Positions 43,198-51,931 of a stretch of DNA of 64,000 nucleotides are shown piece after piece. The stretch's first letter is position 1. The number at the start of each line of letters is the position of its first letter. The notes beneath the pieces are model-generated. The model was not told the origin of the DNA. It ran no database searches and was given only the letters and a program-made list of their open reading frames with translations. This DNA comes from Peribacillus simplex (GTDB lineage: Bacteria; Bacillota; Bacilli; Bacillales; DSM-1321), in NCBI RefSeq assembly GCF_030123325.1, contig NZ_CP126106.1:834001-898000 (forward strand), written 5' to 3'. The position numbers were made by a program, and so were the translations under genes.

Positions 43198-44151
43198 ATG
43201 AAGGTTGGATTAGTTACGGACATTTTAGGTTACATGCCATTTGAAGAGATGCTGGATACGTGTGTGGATCAGGGGATAGAGACACTGGAGCTTGGATGCG
43301 GTAATTGGTCGGATGCTCCACATCTCGATCTCGATGGGCTTCTTGGCAGCACCGCAAAACGAAAGCAATTTTTAAATGAATTAAATGTAAGGGGGATAAG
43401 CATTGCAGCGTTGAATTGTTCTGGCAATCAGCTTGATCCATCAGATGAAGGAACCATGCATAAAGCCGTTGTTAATAAGACCTTTCAGCTAGCTGGGCTT
43501 TTAGGAGTCGAAACGGTTGTCATGATGTCGGGGTGTCCTGGCGGCGGACCAAGTGACAGGACGCCCAATTGGCTGACACATCCCATTTTGCCCTCACATT
43601 TTGAGATGCTTGATTGGCAGTGGAATGAGGTGGCGTTCCCTTATTGGGAAAAAGCTGTGACAACGGCTAAAGAAAATGGAGTTAGAAAGGTTGCCATCGA
43701 AAATCTAGGCTGCAATTTAGTTTACAATTCCGAGACACTCTTTAAATTGAGGGATGAAGTCGGTGATACGGTCGGCATGAATTTTGATCCGAGTCATTTA
43801 TTTTGGATGGGCGGTGACCCCATCGCAGCTTTAAGGAATTTAGGAAGCGCAGTTTATCATATACATGCAAAAGATGTTCGCTTAGAAAGAGGGATATATG
43901 ATGTCCAGGGATTGATTGATGTGAAACCGATGAACCAATATTCAGATAGATCATGGAATTATGTTGCACTCGGTTATGGACACGACAGTGGCTGGTGGAA
44001 GGAGTTTTTTACTATCGTTAAAATGATAGGTTATGAAGGGCCCATCGTTCTCGAAATGGAAGATTTGACAATGGAACCAATAACGGGCGTGAAAAAATCC
44101 ATGAATATTTTGAAAGAAACGTTGCCTAGAGAATTCGATGTTTTAACATGA
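43198..44151 (+). CDS. Sugar phosphate isomerase/epimerase-like TIM-barrel protein
   Basis: A 317-residue member of the AP-endonuclease-2 (xylose isomerase-like) fold. The barrel's metal-site segments are visible: KVAIENLGCNL (Glu), VGMNFDPSHLFWMGGD (Asp/His), VYHIHAKDVRL (His) and PIVLEMEDL (Glu). A cysteine/glycine stretch, MMSGCPGGGPSDR, lies about residue 107-119. ATG 43198 follows GAGGAGG; the frame from 43165 is not used. It is a fourth enzyme of this fold in the cluster besides IolE, IolH and IolI, so it may process another inositol isomer or an inosose. Exact reaction unknown. Confidence 0.85.
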   Translation: MKVGLVTDILGYMPFEEMLDTCVDQGIETLELGCGNWSDAPHLDLDGLLGSTAKRKQFLNELNVRGISIAALNCSGNQLDPSDEGTMHKAVVNKTFQLAGLLGVETVVMMSGCPGGGPSDRTPNWLTHPILPSHFEMLDWQWNEVAFPYWEKAVTTAKENGVRKVAIENLGCNLVYNSETLFKLRDEVGDTVGMNFDPSHLFWMGGDPIAALRNLGSAVYHIHAKDVRLERGIYDVQGLIDVKPMNQYSDRSWNYVALGYGHDSGWWKEFFTIVKMIGYEGPIVLEMEDLTMEPITGVKKSMNILKETLPREFDVLT

Positions 44152-44171
44152 AGTCTAAATTACTTTATAAT
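44143..44171 (+). promoter_or_regulatory. Promoter of the LacI-family regulator gene
   Basis: TTAACA (44143-44148), 17 bases, TATAAT (44166-44171). It overlaps the stop of the preceding gene and gives the regulator its own transcript. Confidence 0.75.
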
Positions 44172-44218
44172 GGACTTAATGAAAATGAAAAAAGAAATTG
44201 GCAGGTGGAGATAATAGT

Positions 44219-45232
44219 ATGAAAATGAGCGATGTGGCGAAATTGGCAAACGTATCTCCTGCAACCGTTTCAAGAGTGCTCAGACAGCCGGATTTAGTCA
44301 GCGAGGATACTAAACAAAAGGTGCTGCAGGTGATTGAAGAGATGAATTACAAGCCTCACATGATTGCCAGTCAGTTCAGGACGAAAGAGACAAAGATCAT
44401 TCTGGTCGTCGTTCCGGATATAACAAGGCCCTTTTTTTCCGAAGTGCTTCGGGGCATTGAGCATACAGCTGTAGAAAATGGCTATCAGGTTATATTGGGA
44501 GATACGGAGAACGACATTGAACGGGAAAAGGAATATATCGATTTGCTATACAAAAAGCAGGCAGATGGAGCGTTACTCCTTACCGCTAGAATGAACAGGG
44601 AAAGCCTGGAAAAACTATCAAATCAATTTCCGATTGTACTGGCATGTGAATACGTGGACGGACTGGACATTCCAACTGTATCGATCGACAATGTAAGCAG
44701 TGCCAGAAAAGTTACGGAACACTTAATCAAGCTTGGACATAGACGGATTGCCCATATAACAGGGCCTATGAATATCATTCTCAGCCGGGATCGCCTAGGG
44801 GGGTTCCAGCAGGCGATGAATAGCCATCACTTGAAGGTCAACCCGGAATTCATCCAGGAAGGGGATTATGGCATTGACTCGGGTTATGACCAGATGGTGA
44901 AATTATTATCGCTGGAAAACAAGCCTGAAGCAGTCTTTGTTTTTAATGATGAAATGGCGCTGGGAGCTGTAAAGGCGATCCAGGATCAAGGCTTGAGTGT
45001 TCCCGAGGATATTGCTGTCGTAGGTTTTGATAATTTGAAAATAGCATCGATTTTTAATCCTCATATAACGACCATTGACCAACCTAAGTACGAAATAGGG
45101 AAAAAGGCAACGAACTTATTGCTGACCTTAATGAAAGGCGGAACCATTGAACAGAAAAAATTCGTTCTGGAAGATGAGTTGATCATCCGCGAATCCTGCG
45201 GTTCTAAATTGGAAAAAAGCTTGAATGCATAA
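44219..45232 (+). CDS. LacI-family transcriptional regulator, probable inositol operon repressor
   Basis: A 337-residue LacI/GalR regulator. The helix-turn-helix and hinge are at residues 1-55 (MSDVAKLANVSPATVSRVLR, then YKPHMIASQFR). A periplasmic-binding-like effector domain follows (IILVVVPDITRPFFSEVLRG, AVFVFNDEMALGAVKAIQDQ, VVGFDNLKIASIFNPHITTI). ATG 44219 comes eight bases after GGTGGAG; a GTG/TTG upstream frame at 44198 is not needed. B. subtilis controls iol with the DeoR-type IolR, which is absent here. The triple LacI-type operator before iolA makes this protein the likely controller; the effector is unknown. Confidence 0.9.
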   Translation: MKMSDVAKLANVSPATVSRVLRQPDLVSEDTKQKVLQVIEEMNYKPHMIASQFRTKETKIILVVVPDITRPFFSEVLRGIEHTAVENGYQVILGDTENDIEREKEYIDLLYKKQADGALLLTARMNRESLEKLSNQFPIVLACEYVDGLDIPTVSIDNVSSARKVTEHLIKLGHRRIAHITGPMNIILSRDRLGGFQQAMNSHHLKVNPEFIQEGDYGIDSGYDQMVKLLSLENKPEAVFVFNDEMALGAVKAIQDQGLSVPEDIAVVGFDNLKIASIFNPHITTIDQPKYEIGKKATNLLLTLMKGGTIEQKKFVLEDELIIRESCGSKLEKSLNA

Positions 45233-45267
45233 AAAATGTTTGGCAAAATTGCTATGTTAGTAATTGA

Positions 45268-45295
45268 ATGGCTTCCTTTTATGGAAGCCTTATTC
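45268..45295 (+). terminator. Terminator after the LacI-family gene
   Basis: GGCTTCC / GGAAGCC stem with a 6-base loop, then TTATT. Confidence 0.7.
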
Positions 45296-45392
45296 GTTTG
45301 AAAGTAACCATTAGATTGAATGTTAGGGCTTTTAATTGGCCTTATTTTTGATTCAAAAATTTCACTTTTAGTGGATTCCAGTCCTGATGAAT

Positions 45393-46796
45393 TTACAAAT
45401 ACTTTTTGTATTTCTTTAATTTATAGATGACTGTTGGCTGGCTGATGCCCAAATGTTCTGCCATTTCGTATGTGGTTTTACATTTTTTCCATGCTTTTGC
45501 AATCAGTTGCCTTTCAACCTTTTCCAGCGTCTTCTTTAAATCGAAATTCTCTTCACAATCCTGTTCGATTGCGAGGAAGGTGGAGTCTTCAGGCTGTTCA
45601 ATTTGCCCTGTGATGGATTGCGGAAGGTGTTCGGGAAATATAATTGGTTCTTCGATGGTCAGGATTAACCGTTCAATTAAGTTTTCTAATTCCCGAATAT
45701 TTCCTGGCCAATGATAATGGGTCAAAACTTCATAAGTTGATGGATGGATTTTTTTGAATTTCTGGTATTTATCACTGGTTTTCTGTAAGTAATGCTGAAT
45801 TAAGAGAGGGATATCTTCTTTACGTTCATGTAATGCCGGAATTTGGATGGGAATCACATTCAAACGATAAAATAAGTCCAATCTAAACTTACCTTCACTT
45901 ACCATCTCCTTCAAATCTTGATTAGTTGCTGCAACCAGGCGGAAGTTAATATGGTTTTCCTTTTTTCCACCTATGCGCTTTATCTTTTTTTCCTGTAATA
46001 CTTTCAGTAATTTAGCTTGCATGGCAAGTGGGAGTTCCCCGATTTCATCCAAGAAAAGGGTTCCGCTGTCAGCCTGCTCAATCAGGCCTTGCCTCCCTTG
46101 TTTATTTGCCCCTGTAAATGATCCCGGCTCATAGCCGAATATTTCCGATTCAAACAAGCTATCAGGTATCGTACTGCAATTCACTTCGATAAAAGGTTCT
46201 TTCTTTCGGTTACTTTGGTCATGAACAGCACGGGCAAAAGTGCTTTTCCCTACCCCGGAAGGACCTAATAAAAGAATCGTGGCATCGGTTTTTGCAACAT
46301 TATGGATCGTTTTTAAAATATGCTTCGTTTCATTACTTCTAGCAATCAAATAATGATAATCCAGTTCCTTTTCTCTTAAATCCTCGACTTCCGTTTGATA
46401 GCCTTTTACTTTTCGTTGTAATTGTTCAAATTGATCCTGCAATTGCAGGATCTCGGTTTGATCCTGCCCATAGCTGATTACCCTGACGAGAAGTCCTTTC
46501 TTATTAAAAATGGGATAGCCAGTCGACATGACAACATGACCCGTTTTCGTTTCCTGCATTATGCGCTTCGCTTTCTTTTCTTTTAAAACAATTGCATTGA
46601 TGGAAGGTGTGAGAAGGCCCTCGCTTTCTAATTGATAGACGGAGGTACCGATATAAGAGTCACTTTCCATACCATAAATCTCCCAAAGCTTTGGGTTGGA
46701 ATATAAAATGATTCCATCTTGATCGGTAATGAGAATGTTATTATTCGATGTTTCAATAATCTTATTTAGTTCTTCCTCCAGCATATCGTCGTACAT
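45393..46796 (-). CDS. Sigma-54-dependent activator with PAS domain
   Basis: A 467-residue enhancer-binding protein. A PAS sensor is at about 10-115 (ILITDQDGIILYSNPKLWEI), then a short coiled coil (115-145). The AAA+ domain has Walker A GPSGVGKS (178-185), the sigma-54 contact loop GSFTGA (225-230; most members have GAFTGA) and Walker B GTLFLDEI (245-252). A C-terminal helix-turn-helix (about 435-465, TYEMAEHLGISQPTVIYKLK) follows. GAAAGGAGCGG precedes the ATG. It faces away from the ureohydrolase operon, whose leader has a -24/-12 promoter, so it is the likely activator. The PAS ligand is unknown. Confidence 0.92.
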   Translation of the reverse strand: MYDDMLEEELNKIIETSNNNILITDQDGIILYSNPKLWEIYGMESDSYIGTSVYQLESEGLLTPSINAIVLKEKKAKRIMQETKTGHVVMSTGYPIFNKKGLLVRVISYGQDQTEILQLQDQFEQLQRKVKGYQTEVEDLREKELDYHYLIARSNETKHILKTIHNVAKTDATILLLGPSGVGKSTFARAVHDQSNRKKEPFIEVNCSTIPDSLFESEIFGYEPGSFTGANKQGRQGLIEQADSGTLFLDEIGELPLAMQAKLLKVLQEKKIKRIGGKKENHINFRLVAATNQDLKEMVSEGKFRLDLFYRLNVIPIQIPALHERKEDIPLLIQHYLQKTSDKYQKFKKIHPSTYEVLTHYHWPGNIRELENLIERLILTIEEPIIFPEHLPQSITGQIEQPEDSTFLAIEQDCEENFDLKKTLEKVERQLIAKAWKKCKTTYEMAEHLGISQPTVIYKLKKYKKYL

Positions 46797-46886
46797 ACAT
46801 TCCGCTCCTTTCGGTTCTGGGATGCTGTTTAATTAAAATATAAATCAAAAAGTCTAAATAATCAAAAATTAAATTAAAAAACAAGA

Positions 46887-46910
46887 AAATGATTAAGTTT
46901 TTAATCATTT
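46887..46910. promoter_or_regulatory. Palindromic upstream activator site
   Basis: AAATGATTAA, four bases, TTAATCATTT: a perfect inverted repeat with 10-bp arms, 46 bases before the -24 box. This is a usual spot for binding of a sigma-54 activator, here encoded next door. Confidence 0.7.
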
Positions 46911-46955
46911 GATGAAACAAAATAATGAAAAGCCTTATATACCGCAGCGAAATAG

Positions 46956-46972
46956 TTGGCCTGAATCTTGCT
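46956..46972 (+). promoter_or_regulatory. Sigma-54 (-24/-12) promoter
   Basis: TTGGCCTGAATCTTGCT matches the consensus YTGGCACGRNNNTTGCW except at two positions (CT for AC), with GG and GC exactly ten bases apart in the required phase. Transcription would begin near 46984 and run through the MITE-like element to the ureohydrolase gene. Confidence 0.8.
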
Positions 46973-47034
46973 TATGTAAAAGGTAAGAAGTGAATTTCCA
47001 AACAAGGTGTTATATATGTCCATTCTATTTGAAA

Positions 47035-47252
47035 GGCTCTTTTCGTAAAGATTGTTCTTTTTAAAACGAAACGATTTAAGATTGATTGGAGCGGAAGTGC
47101 GAGACTCCTGCGGGAGCAGCGGGACAGGTGAGACCCCACAGGCGTTCACGCCGAGGAGGCTCACCCCCCGCCCCGCGGAAAGCGAGCATTGGAGGGGAAA
47201 TCAACCACACCGCATTACTTGGTGAATAGCAACAAAGTATTCGAAAACAGCC
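47035..47252 (+). mobile_element. MITE-like element, copy D
   Basis: A 218-bp element about 90% identical by eye to copy A (782-997), with the same ends GGCTCTTTTCG and CGAAAACAGCC. It is flanked by ATTTGAA on both sides (47027-47033 and 47253-47259). It lies in the transcribed leader between the sigma-54 promoter and the ureohydrolase gene, in the same orientation. Its GC-rich core could fold in the RNA. Confidence 0.8.
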
Positions 47253-47341
47253 ATTTGAATAGATGGAAGTTTGTATGACATCTGCCATTGCAGTGGAGTG
47301 AAAAATAATAATAGCAGAATTAGAATTTAGGAGGATGTTAC

Positions 47342-48340
47342 ATGATGAAGTATCAACCGAAAGACTCATTCAAATCACCCCGTTTTTGTGGAGTGCGTAC
47401 GTTTATGAGACTACCATTTGTTGAACAGGTAGATGAACATATGGATTTTGTCATTACGGGAATTCCTTTTGATTCCGGGCAATCATTTAGAACGGGTGCT
47501 AGATTCGGACCAGAAGCCATTCGCGATTTTTCAATCCTTTTACGTCCTTATAATCCAGAACAAGATATTAATATTTTTGACTATATATCAGGAATTGATT
47601 ATGGGGATATTCCGATCATTCCGGGGTATATTTCTGAAACATATAACAAGATCGAAGAAGAGCTTACCCCCGTCATTGAAAAAGGGATCATTCCCATTTC
47701 ATTGGGAGGCGATCATTCCATTACGCTAGGGGAGTTACGTGCAATCGTAAAAAAACATGGTCCAGTTGCCCTGCTTCAATTCGATGCTCACTCTGATACT
47801 TGGGATAGTTATTTTGATCAAAAGTATAATCACGGAACCGTTTTTCGCCGCGCGATAGAAGAGGGTCTCATTGATGTATCCCGATCTCTTCAAATTGGTA
47901 TGAGGGGTGGTCTATATGGACCGGAAGATCTTCAGGATGCCCGGGATTTAGGTTTGGGCGTTTATACGACAAACGATTATAAACGTATCGGGGTCGAAAA
48001 GATGCTAAGGGTCATTCATGAGCGTGTTGGGGATGGTCCGGTGTTTTTATCTTTTGACATTGATTTTTTAGATCCGGTCTATGCTCCAGGAACGGGTACC
48101 CCTGAAGTTTCCGGAGCCAGCATTGATGATGCTTTAGCCTTGGTGAGAGGATTGACGAATATAGATTTTGTTGGATTCGACCTTGTTGAGGTTTTACCAT
48201 CATATGATCACGGACAAATCACCGCAGCCGCAGCCGCTAATATCGTCTATGAATTCATCACACTCATCGCTCTCGCAAAAAAAGGGAAACTGGAGAAAAA
48301 AGAGAGTGCCGGAGATTTGGAAACACAGCTTAACAATTAA
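47342..48340 (+). CDS. Agmatinase/guanidino-acid ureohydrolase family protein
   Basis: A 332-residue binuclear manganese ureohydrolase that releases urea from a guanidino compound. The three metal motifs are GGDHS (122-126), DAHSD (148-152) and SFDIDFLDP (237-245), with GTGTPEVSG after them. The N-terminal GIPFDSGQSFRTGARFGPEAIR fits agmatinase and guanidinobutyrase rather than arginase. AGGAGG precedes the ATG pair. It is first in a sigma-54-driven operon with a symporter, an aldolase and a 2-hydroxyacid dehydrogenase. No putrescine genes are present, so agmatine may not be the substrate. Confidence 0.88.
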   Translation: MMKYQPKDSFKSPRFCGVRTFMRLPFVEQVDEHMDFVITGIPFDSGQSFRTGARFGPEAIRDFSILLRPYNPEQDINIFDYISGIDYGDIPIIPGYISETYNKIEEELTPVIEKGIIPISLGGDHSITLGELRAIVKKHGPVALLQFDAHSDTWDSYFDQKYNHGTVFRRAIEEGLIDVSRSLQIGMRGGLYGPEDLQDARDLGLGVYTTNDYKRIGVEKMLRVIHERVGDGPVFLSFDIDFLDPVYAPGTGTPEVSGASIDDALALVRGLTNIDFVGFDLVEVLPSYDHGQITAAAAANIVYEFITLIALAKKGKLEKKESAGDLETQLNN

Positions 48341-48356
48341 TTCCTCATTTTTACTG

Positions 48357-48398
48357 GAAAGAAGGAAGGTATCGGTGAAATCCCTTCCTTTCTTCTTT
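48357..48398 (+). terminator. Hairpin between ureohydrolase and symporter genes
   Basis: AAGGAAGG / CCTTCCTT stem, loop of about 12 bases, then TTCTTCTTT. It may reduce expression of the downstream genes. Confidence 0.55.
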
Positions 48399-48440
48399 AC
48401 TAAGCGATAGAACATAACAAGCCCAAAAGGAGATGTATAA

Positions 48441-49880
48441 ATGCATATTTTGGATATATCGATCATGATTCTATATTTTTCTGTTTTAATCATTGTGGGA
48501 GTAATCGGATCCAAACGGGCAAAAACGGCAGATGATTTCATTGTGGCAGGACGTAATCTTGGTCATTTTATGTATTTATCCTGTTTAGCTGCTGTGATAT
48601 TAGGGGGTGCTTCTACTCTAGGAACAGCAAAGTTAGGTTATCAGTTTGGGATATCCGGTATTTGGCTAGTGGTGATGATCGGGCTCGGCATTATCGCTAT
48701 CGGGTTGTTTTTAACAAATAAGATATTTAATTTAAAAGTATTGACGATCAGTGAAATGCTTGAGAAGCGCTACAACTCTCAGACAAGATTGATCAGTGCC
48801 CTTGTCTCTGTTATCTATACATTCATGCTGACTGTAACGCAAGTGATTGGGATGGGGACGATTTTACATGTTTTGGCTGGCTGGAATTTAACGGTTTCCA
48901 TGATAGTCGGGGGTGGGATCGTTTTATTTTATACGATATTAGGAGGTATGTGGTCAGTCACCATGACTGATGTCGTGCAATTCGTCATCATGACGATCGG
49001 TATTTTCTTTATCATGCTTCCGATGAGCATCTCAAAGGCAGGAGGGTGGGGCTCGCTTAAAGAAAATCTCCCTGCATCACATTTCGAGCTAGGAAACATT
49101 GGCGGAGAGACAATTTTTCAATATTTCCTACTATTTACCCTAGGGGTAGTTGTTGGCCAAGATATTTGGCAGCGTCTTTTTACCGCACGAACCAAAGCTG
49201 TTTCTCGTGGCGGAACGGTTGGAGCGGGACTATATAGTGTTTTTTATGCGATTGCAATCAGTATCATTGGAATGTGCGCTTTTATTATCCTTCCCGATTT
49301 AGGAGATCCACAAAATGCATTTACCAGCATAGCGATGGTAACTTTACCTGCCGGTCTATTGGGGGTTGTCATTGCGAGTGTGGTATCTGCGCTAATGTCC
49401 ACAGCGTCAGGAACTTTGCTTGCTTCGTCCACTTTAGTTGTTAATGACATCATTAAAAAATATATTGGTCCAAAAATGAGTGAACGACAATTTTTAAAAA
49501 CATCCCGAATTACAACTTTAACGATCGGTGTATTGACCATAATCGTTTCGATATGGATTCAAGATATTTTAGTTGCATTAGATGTAGCTTACGCAATTTT
49601 ATCCGGTGCTGTGTTCTTTCCGATCATCCTTGGTTTCTTTTGGAAGAGGGTCACGGCCACTGCAGCATTTTACTCCATTCTGGCCAGCATGATCGTTATT
49701 ATTGTGGGATTGGTGATTAATGGACCTTCCTCCACTCAACCAATTCTGTACGGGCTCGCTACTAGTTTTGTCGTCATCACTACGATTACTTTCCTAAGTT
49801 CCAATAATGATCACAAGAACGAAAGTAAAGTAAAGCAAGATGTAAATGGTAAAGCTGACATGGACACTATGGTTAATTGA
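48441..49880 (+). CDS. Sodium:solute symporter (SSS family)
   Basis: A 479-residue membrane protein with about 13 helices. SSS features: DDFIVAGRNLGHFMYLSCLA after helix 1, GGASTLGTAKLGYQFGISG, EMLEKRYNSQTRLISA and MSTASGTLLASSTLVVNDI, the Na+-site helix. It most likely brings the substrate of the operon into the cell with sodium. AAAGGAG precedes the ATG. Substrate unknown; guanidino acids or related organic acids are the best guess from the neighbours. Confidence 0.9.
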   Translation: MHILDISIMILYFSVLIIVGVIGSKRAKTADDFIVAGRNLGHFMYLSCLAAVILGGASTLGTAKLGYQFGISGIWLVVMIGLGIIAIGLFLTNKIFNLKVLTISEMLEKRYNSQTRLISALVSVIYTFMLTVTQVIGMGTILHVLAGWNLTVSMIVGGGIVLFYTILGGMWSVTMTDVVQFVIMTIGIFFIMLPMSISKAGGWGSLKENLPASHFELGNIGGETIFQYFLLFTLGVVVGQDIWQRLFTARTKAVSRGGTVGAGLYSVFYAIAISIIGMCAFIILPDLGDPQNAFTSIAMVTLPAGLLGVVIASVVSALMSTASGTLLASSTLVVNDIIKKYIGPKMSERQFLKTSRITTLTIGVLTIIVSIWIQDILVALDVAYAILSGAVFFPIILGFFWKRVTATAAFYSILASMIVIIVGLVINGPSSTQPILYGLATSFVVITTITFLSSNNDHKNESKVKQDVNGKADMDTMVN

Positions 49881-49921
49881 AGGCTCGGCAAAAAACGGAA
49901 AAATAGAGGAGGAAAGTAAAA

Positions 49922-50683
49922 ATGACAAAGACAATTTCCCTGCAACCCGCAACATTCAATACAATGGAAGAGGAACGCAATCACCGGAAGGAACGTTTGG
50001 CAGCTTCATTCCGCCTTTTTTCAAAGTTCGGTTTCGATGAAGGGATAGCTGGCCATATTACGGTCCGTGATCCAAAATATACAGACCATTTCTGGGTCAA
50101 TCCGTTTGGGATGCATTTTAGTCAGATTTCCGTTTCTGATCTTATATTGGTTAATCATAAAGGTGATATTGTAGAGGGGGAACATTCCGTGAATGGTGCT
50201 GCATTTGCCATTCATTCTGAAATTCATAAAGCGCGACCGGATGCGATTGCAGCGGCACATGCTCATTCGGTCTATGGAAAGACATGGTCTTCCTTAGGGA
50301 GACTGTTAGATCCGATTACGCAAGATGCCTGCCAATTTTACAATGACCATGCATTATTTGATGATTTTACTGGTGTGGTTTATGCATCCGAAGAGGGAAA
50401 AAGCATTGCTAAGGCTTTAGGTCAAAACAAAGCTGTCATCCTCCGCAATCATGGATTGTTAACGGTCGGCCAATCTGTAGATTCAGCTGCTTGGTGGTTC
50501 ATAACGATGGAACGTTCATGTCAAGCACAGATAATGGCTGAATCTGTAGGTAAGCCGATTTTTATAGAAGAAGAGTATGCAAAGTTAACGGCAGAACAAA
50601 CGGGAACGGAATATGAGGGATGGCTGAGTTTTCAGCCTCTTTGGGACAGAATCAGAAAAGAGCAACCAGATTTCTTGAAGTAA
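49922..50683 (+). CDS. Class II aldolase/adducin family protein
   Basis: A 253-residue zinc aldolase-fold protein, like L-fuculose-phosphate aldolase and related decarboxylases. Visible are the N-terminal FRLFSKFGFDEGIAGHITVR, the metal-site pair AAHAHSVYGKTWSS (His-x-His) and VILRNHGLLTVGQSVDSAAW with the third His. It may split or decarboxylate a hydroxy-keto acid made from the guanidino compound. GGAGGAAAG precedes the ATG, 41 bases after the symporter gene. Confidence 0.88.
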   Translation: MTKTISLQPATFNTMEEERNHRKERLAASFRLFSKFGFDEGIAGHITVRDPKYTDHFWVNPFGMHFSQISVSDLILVNHKGDIVEGEHSVNGAAFAIHSEIHKARPDAIAAAHAHSVYGKTWSSLGRLLDPITQDACQFYNDHALFDDFTGVVYASEEGKSIAKALGQNKAVILRNHGLLTVGQSVDSAAWWFITMERSCQAQIMAESVGKPIFIEEEYAKLTAEQTGTEYEGWLSFQPLWDRIRKEQPDFLK

Positions 50684-50769
50684 TCATAAAGCGCGGCATG
50701 GTATAATCGCAACGGATTGCCTTCCCATAAAAGAGGGAAAAGGGAATCGGAGGTTCTTGAGGAGGTTTT

Positions 50770-51762
50770 ATGATGTCTGGTTCTAAGAAAATGGCACCTT
50801 CACTTTATATCAGGGTCGATATACCGGAAAAATACATCAATGAGTTTAAGGAGATTTGTTCAGAAGTTGTTGTCGAGCCATGGGAATTCGGCCAACCTGA
50901 ACCACAGCCAACAGTTGATTTATCAAAGTTTGATGTCCTTTATACGCTGGGGCTTCATGATAATCTTAACATTATAAAAAAAGCTCCAAGGATTAAATGG
51001 GTCCATTCAGACAGTGCTGGAGTGGAGGCCATGCTGAATGAAGATATACAAAACAGCGATGTTATCATCACGAATGTCAAAGGCTGCACATCTGTCCCGA
51101 TAGCCGAGCATACAATTGCGATGCTATCTTCGTTAGCAAGAGGCATACCGACAATGATCCGAAATCAAATGAACAAAACCTGGGTTGAAATTCCTGTGAA
51201 AGACCTTGAAAATGCGACAGTGGGGATAATAGGGTATGGGGATATTGGCTATGAGATAGCAAAGAGATGTAAAGCACTAGGTATGACCGTTATCGGGTGC
51301 CGCCGGAATCCCTCAAAAAGGAACAAAGAATATGAACCTGCTGATTTGATAATGGGTATGGATCAAGTGGATGATGTCCTTTCCAGGTCCGATTTTGTCG
51401 TCTTGGCACTTCCATATACAAAAGATACCTCATATTTTTTTAATAAGGAACGTTTAAATAAAATGAAAAAAGGCAGCTATGTAATTAATGTCGGCCGAGG
51501 TAATACGATTGTGGATGAAGATTTAATCGATTACTTAAGCAATGGGCACATAGCAGGAGCGGCTCTAGATGTGTTTGAAGTAGAACCTTTACCTAAGGAT
51601 CACCCTTTCTGGCAGCTGGGAAATGTCATGATTTCCCCGCATAATGCTTACAACTCTTCCAGACACCTAGATCGTGTGATGGAATTATTCCTGAAAAATT
51701 TAAAGCTTTTTTCTGACGGTAAACCCCTAATGAACGTTGTGGAAAAAAAACTTGGTTATTAA
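50770..51762 (+). CDS. D-isomer-specific 2-hydroxyacid dehydrogenase
   Basis: A 330-residue NAD(P)-dependent dehydrogenase. The nucleotide site is VGIIGYGDIG (151-160). Catalytic segments are NVGRGNTIVDEDLID (Arg region), VFEVEPLPKDHPFW (Glu) and MISPHNAYNS (His in place of the usual PHxAG/S/W form). It would reduce a 2-oxo acid or oxidise a D-2-hydroxy acid, perhaps linked to the aldolase product. GAGGAGG lies before the ATG. Last gene of the operon, followed by the terminator at 51822. Confidence 0.88.
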   Translation: MMSGSKKMAPSLYIRVDIPEKYINEFKEICSEVVVEPWEFGQPEPQPTVDLSKFDVLYTLGLHDNLNIIKKAPRIKWVHSDSAGVEAMLNEDIQNSDVIITNVKGCTSVPIAEHTIAMLSSLARGIPTMIRNQMNKTWVEIPVKDLENATVGIIGYGDIGYEIAKRCKALGMTVIGCRRNPSKRNKEYEPADLIMGMDQVDDVLSRSDFVVLALPYTKDTSYFFNKERLNKMKKGSYVINVGRGNTIVDEDLIDYLSNGHIAGAALDVFEVEPLPKDHPFWQLGNVMISPHNAYNSSRHLDRVMELFLKNLKLFSDGKPLMNVVEKKLGY

Positions 51763-51821
51763 CAGGAATCGGTCTTTTGAAAGAAAGTTCAACGATCAAT
51801 CATAAAAATGAAGTACGAGGG

Positions 51822-51850
51822 CAGACCCAGATTGGGTTTGCTTTTTTTGT
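51822..51850 (+). terminator. Terminator of the sigma-54 operon
   Basis: GCAGACCC / GGGTTTGC stem (one G-U pair), 5-base loop, seven T residues. Confidence 0.85.
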
Positions 51851-51931
51851 TTAAAAGCCACCGCTTCATCTTTTTCTTGTATAGGACAATCTCTGATCAG
51901 GAAAAGCTGGATATAAGGAGGCGATGTATGA

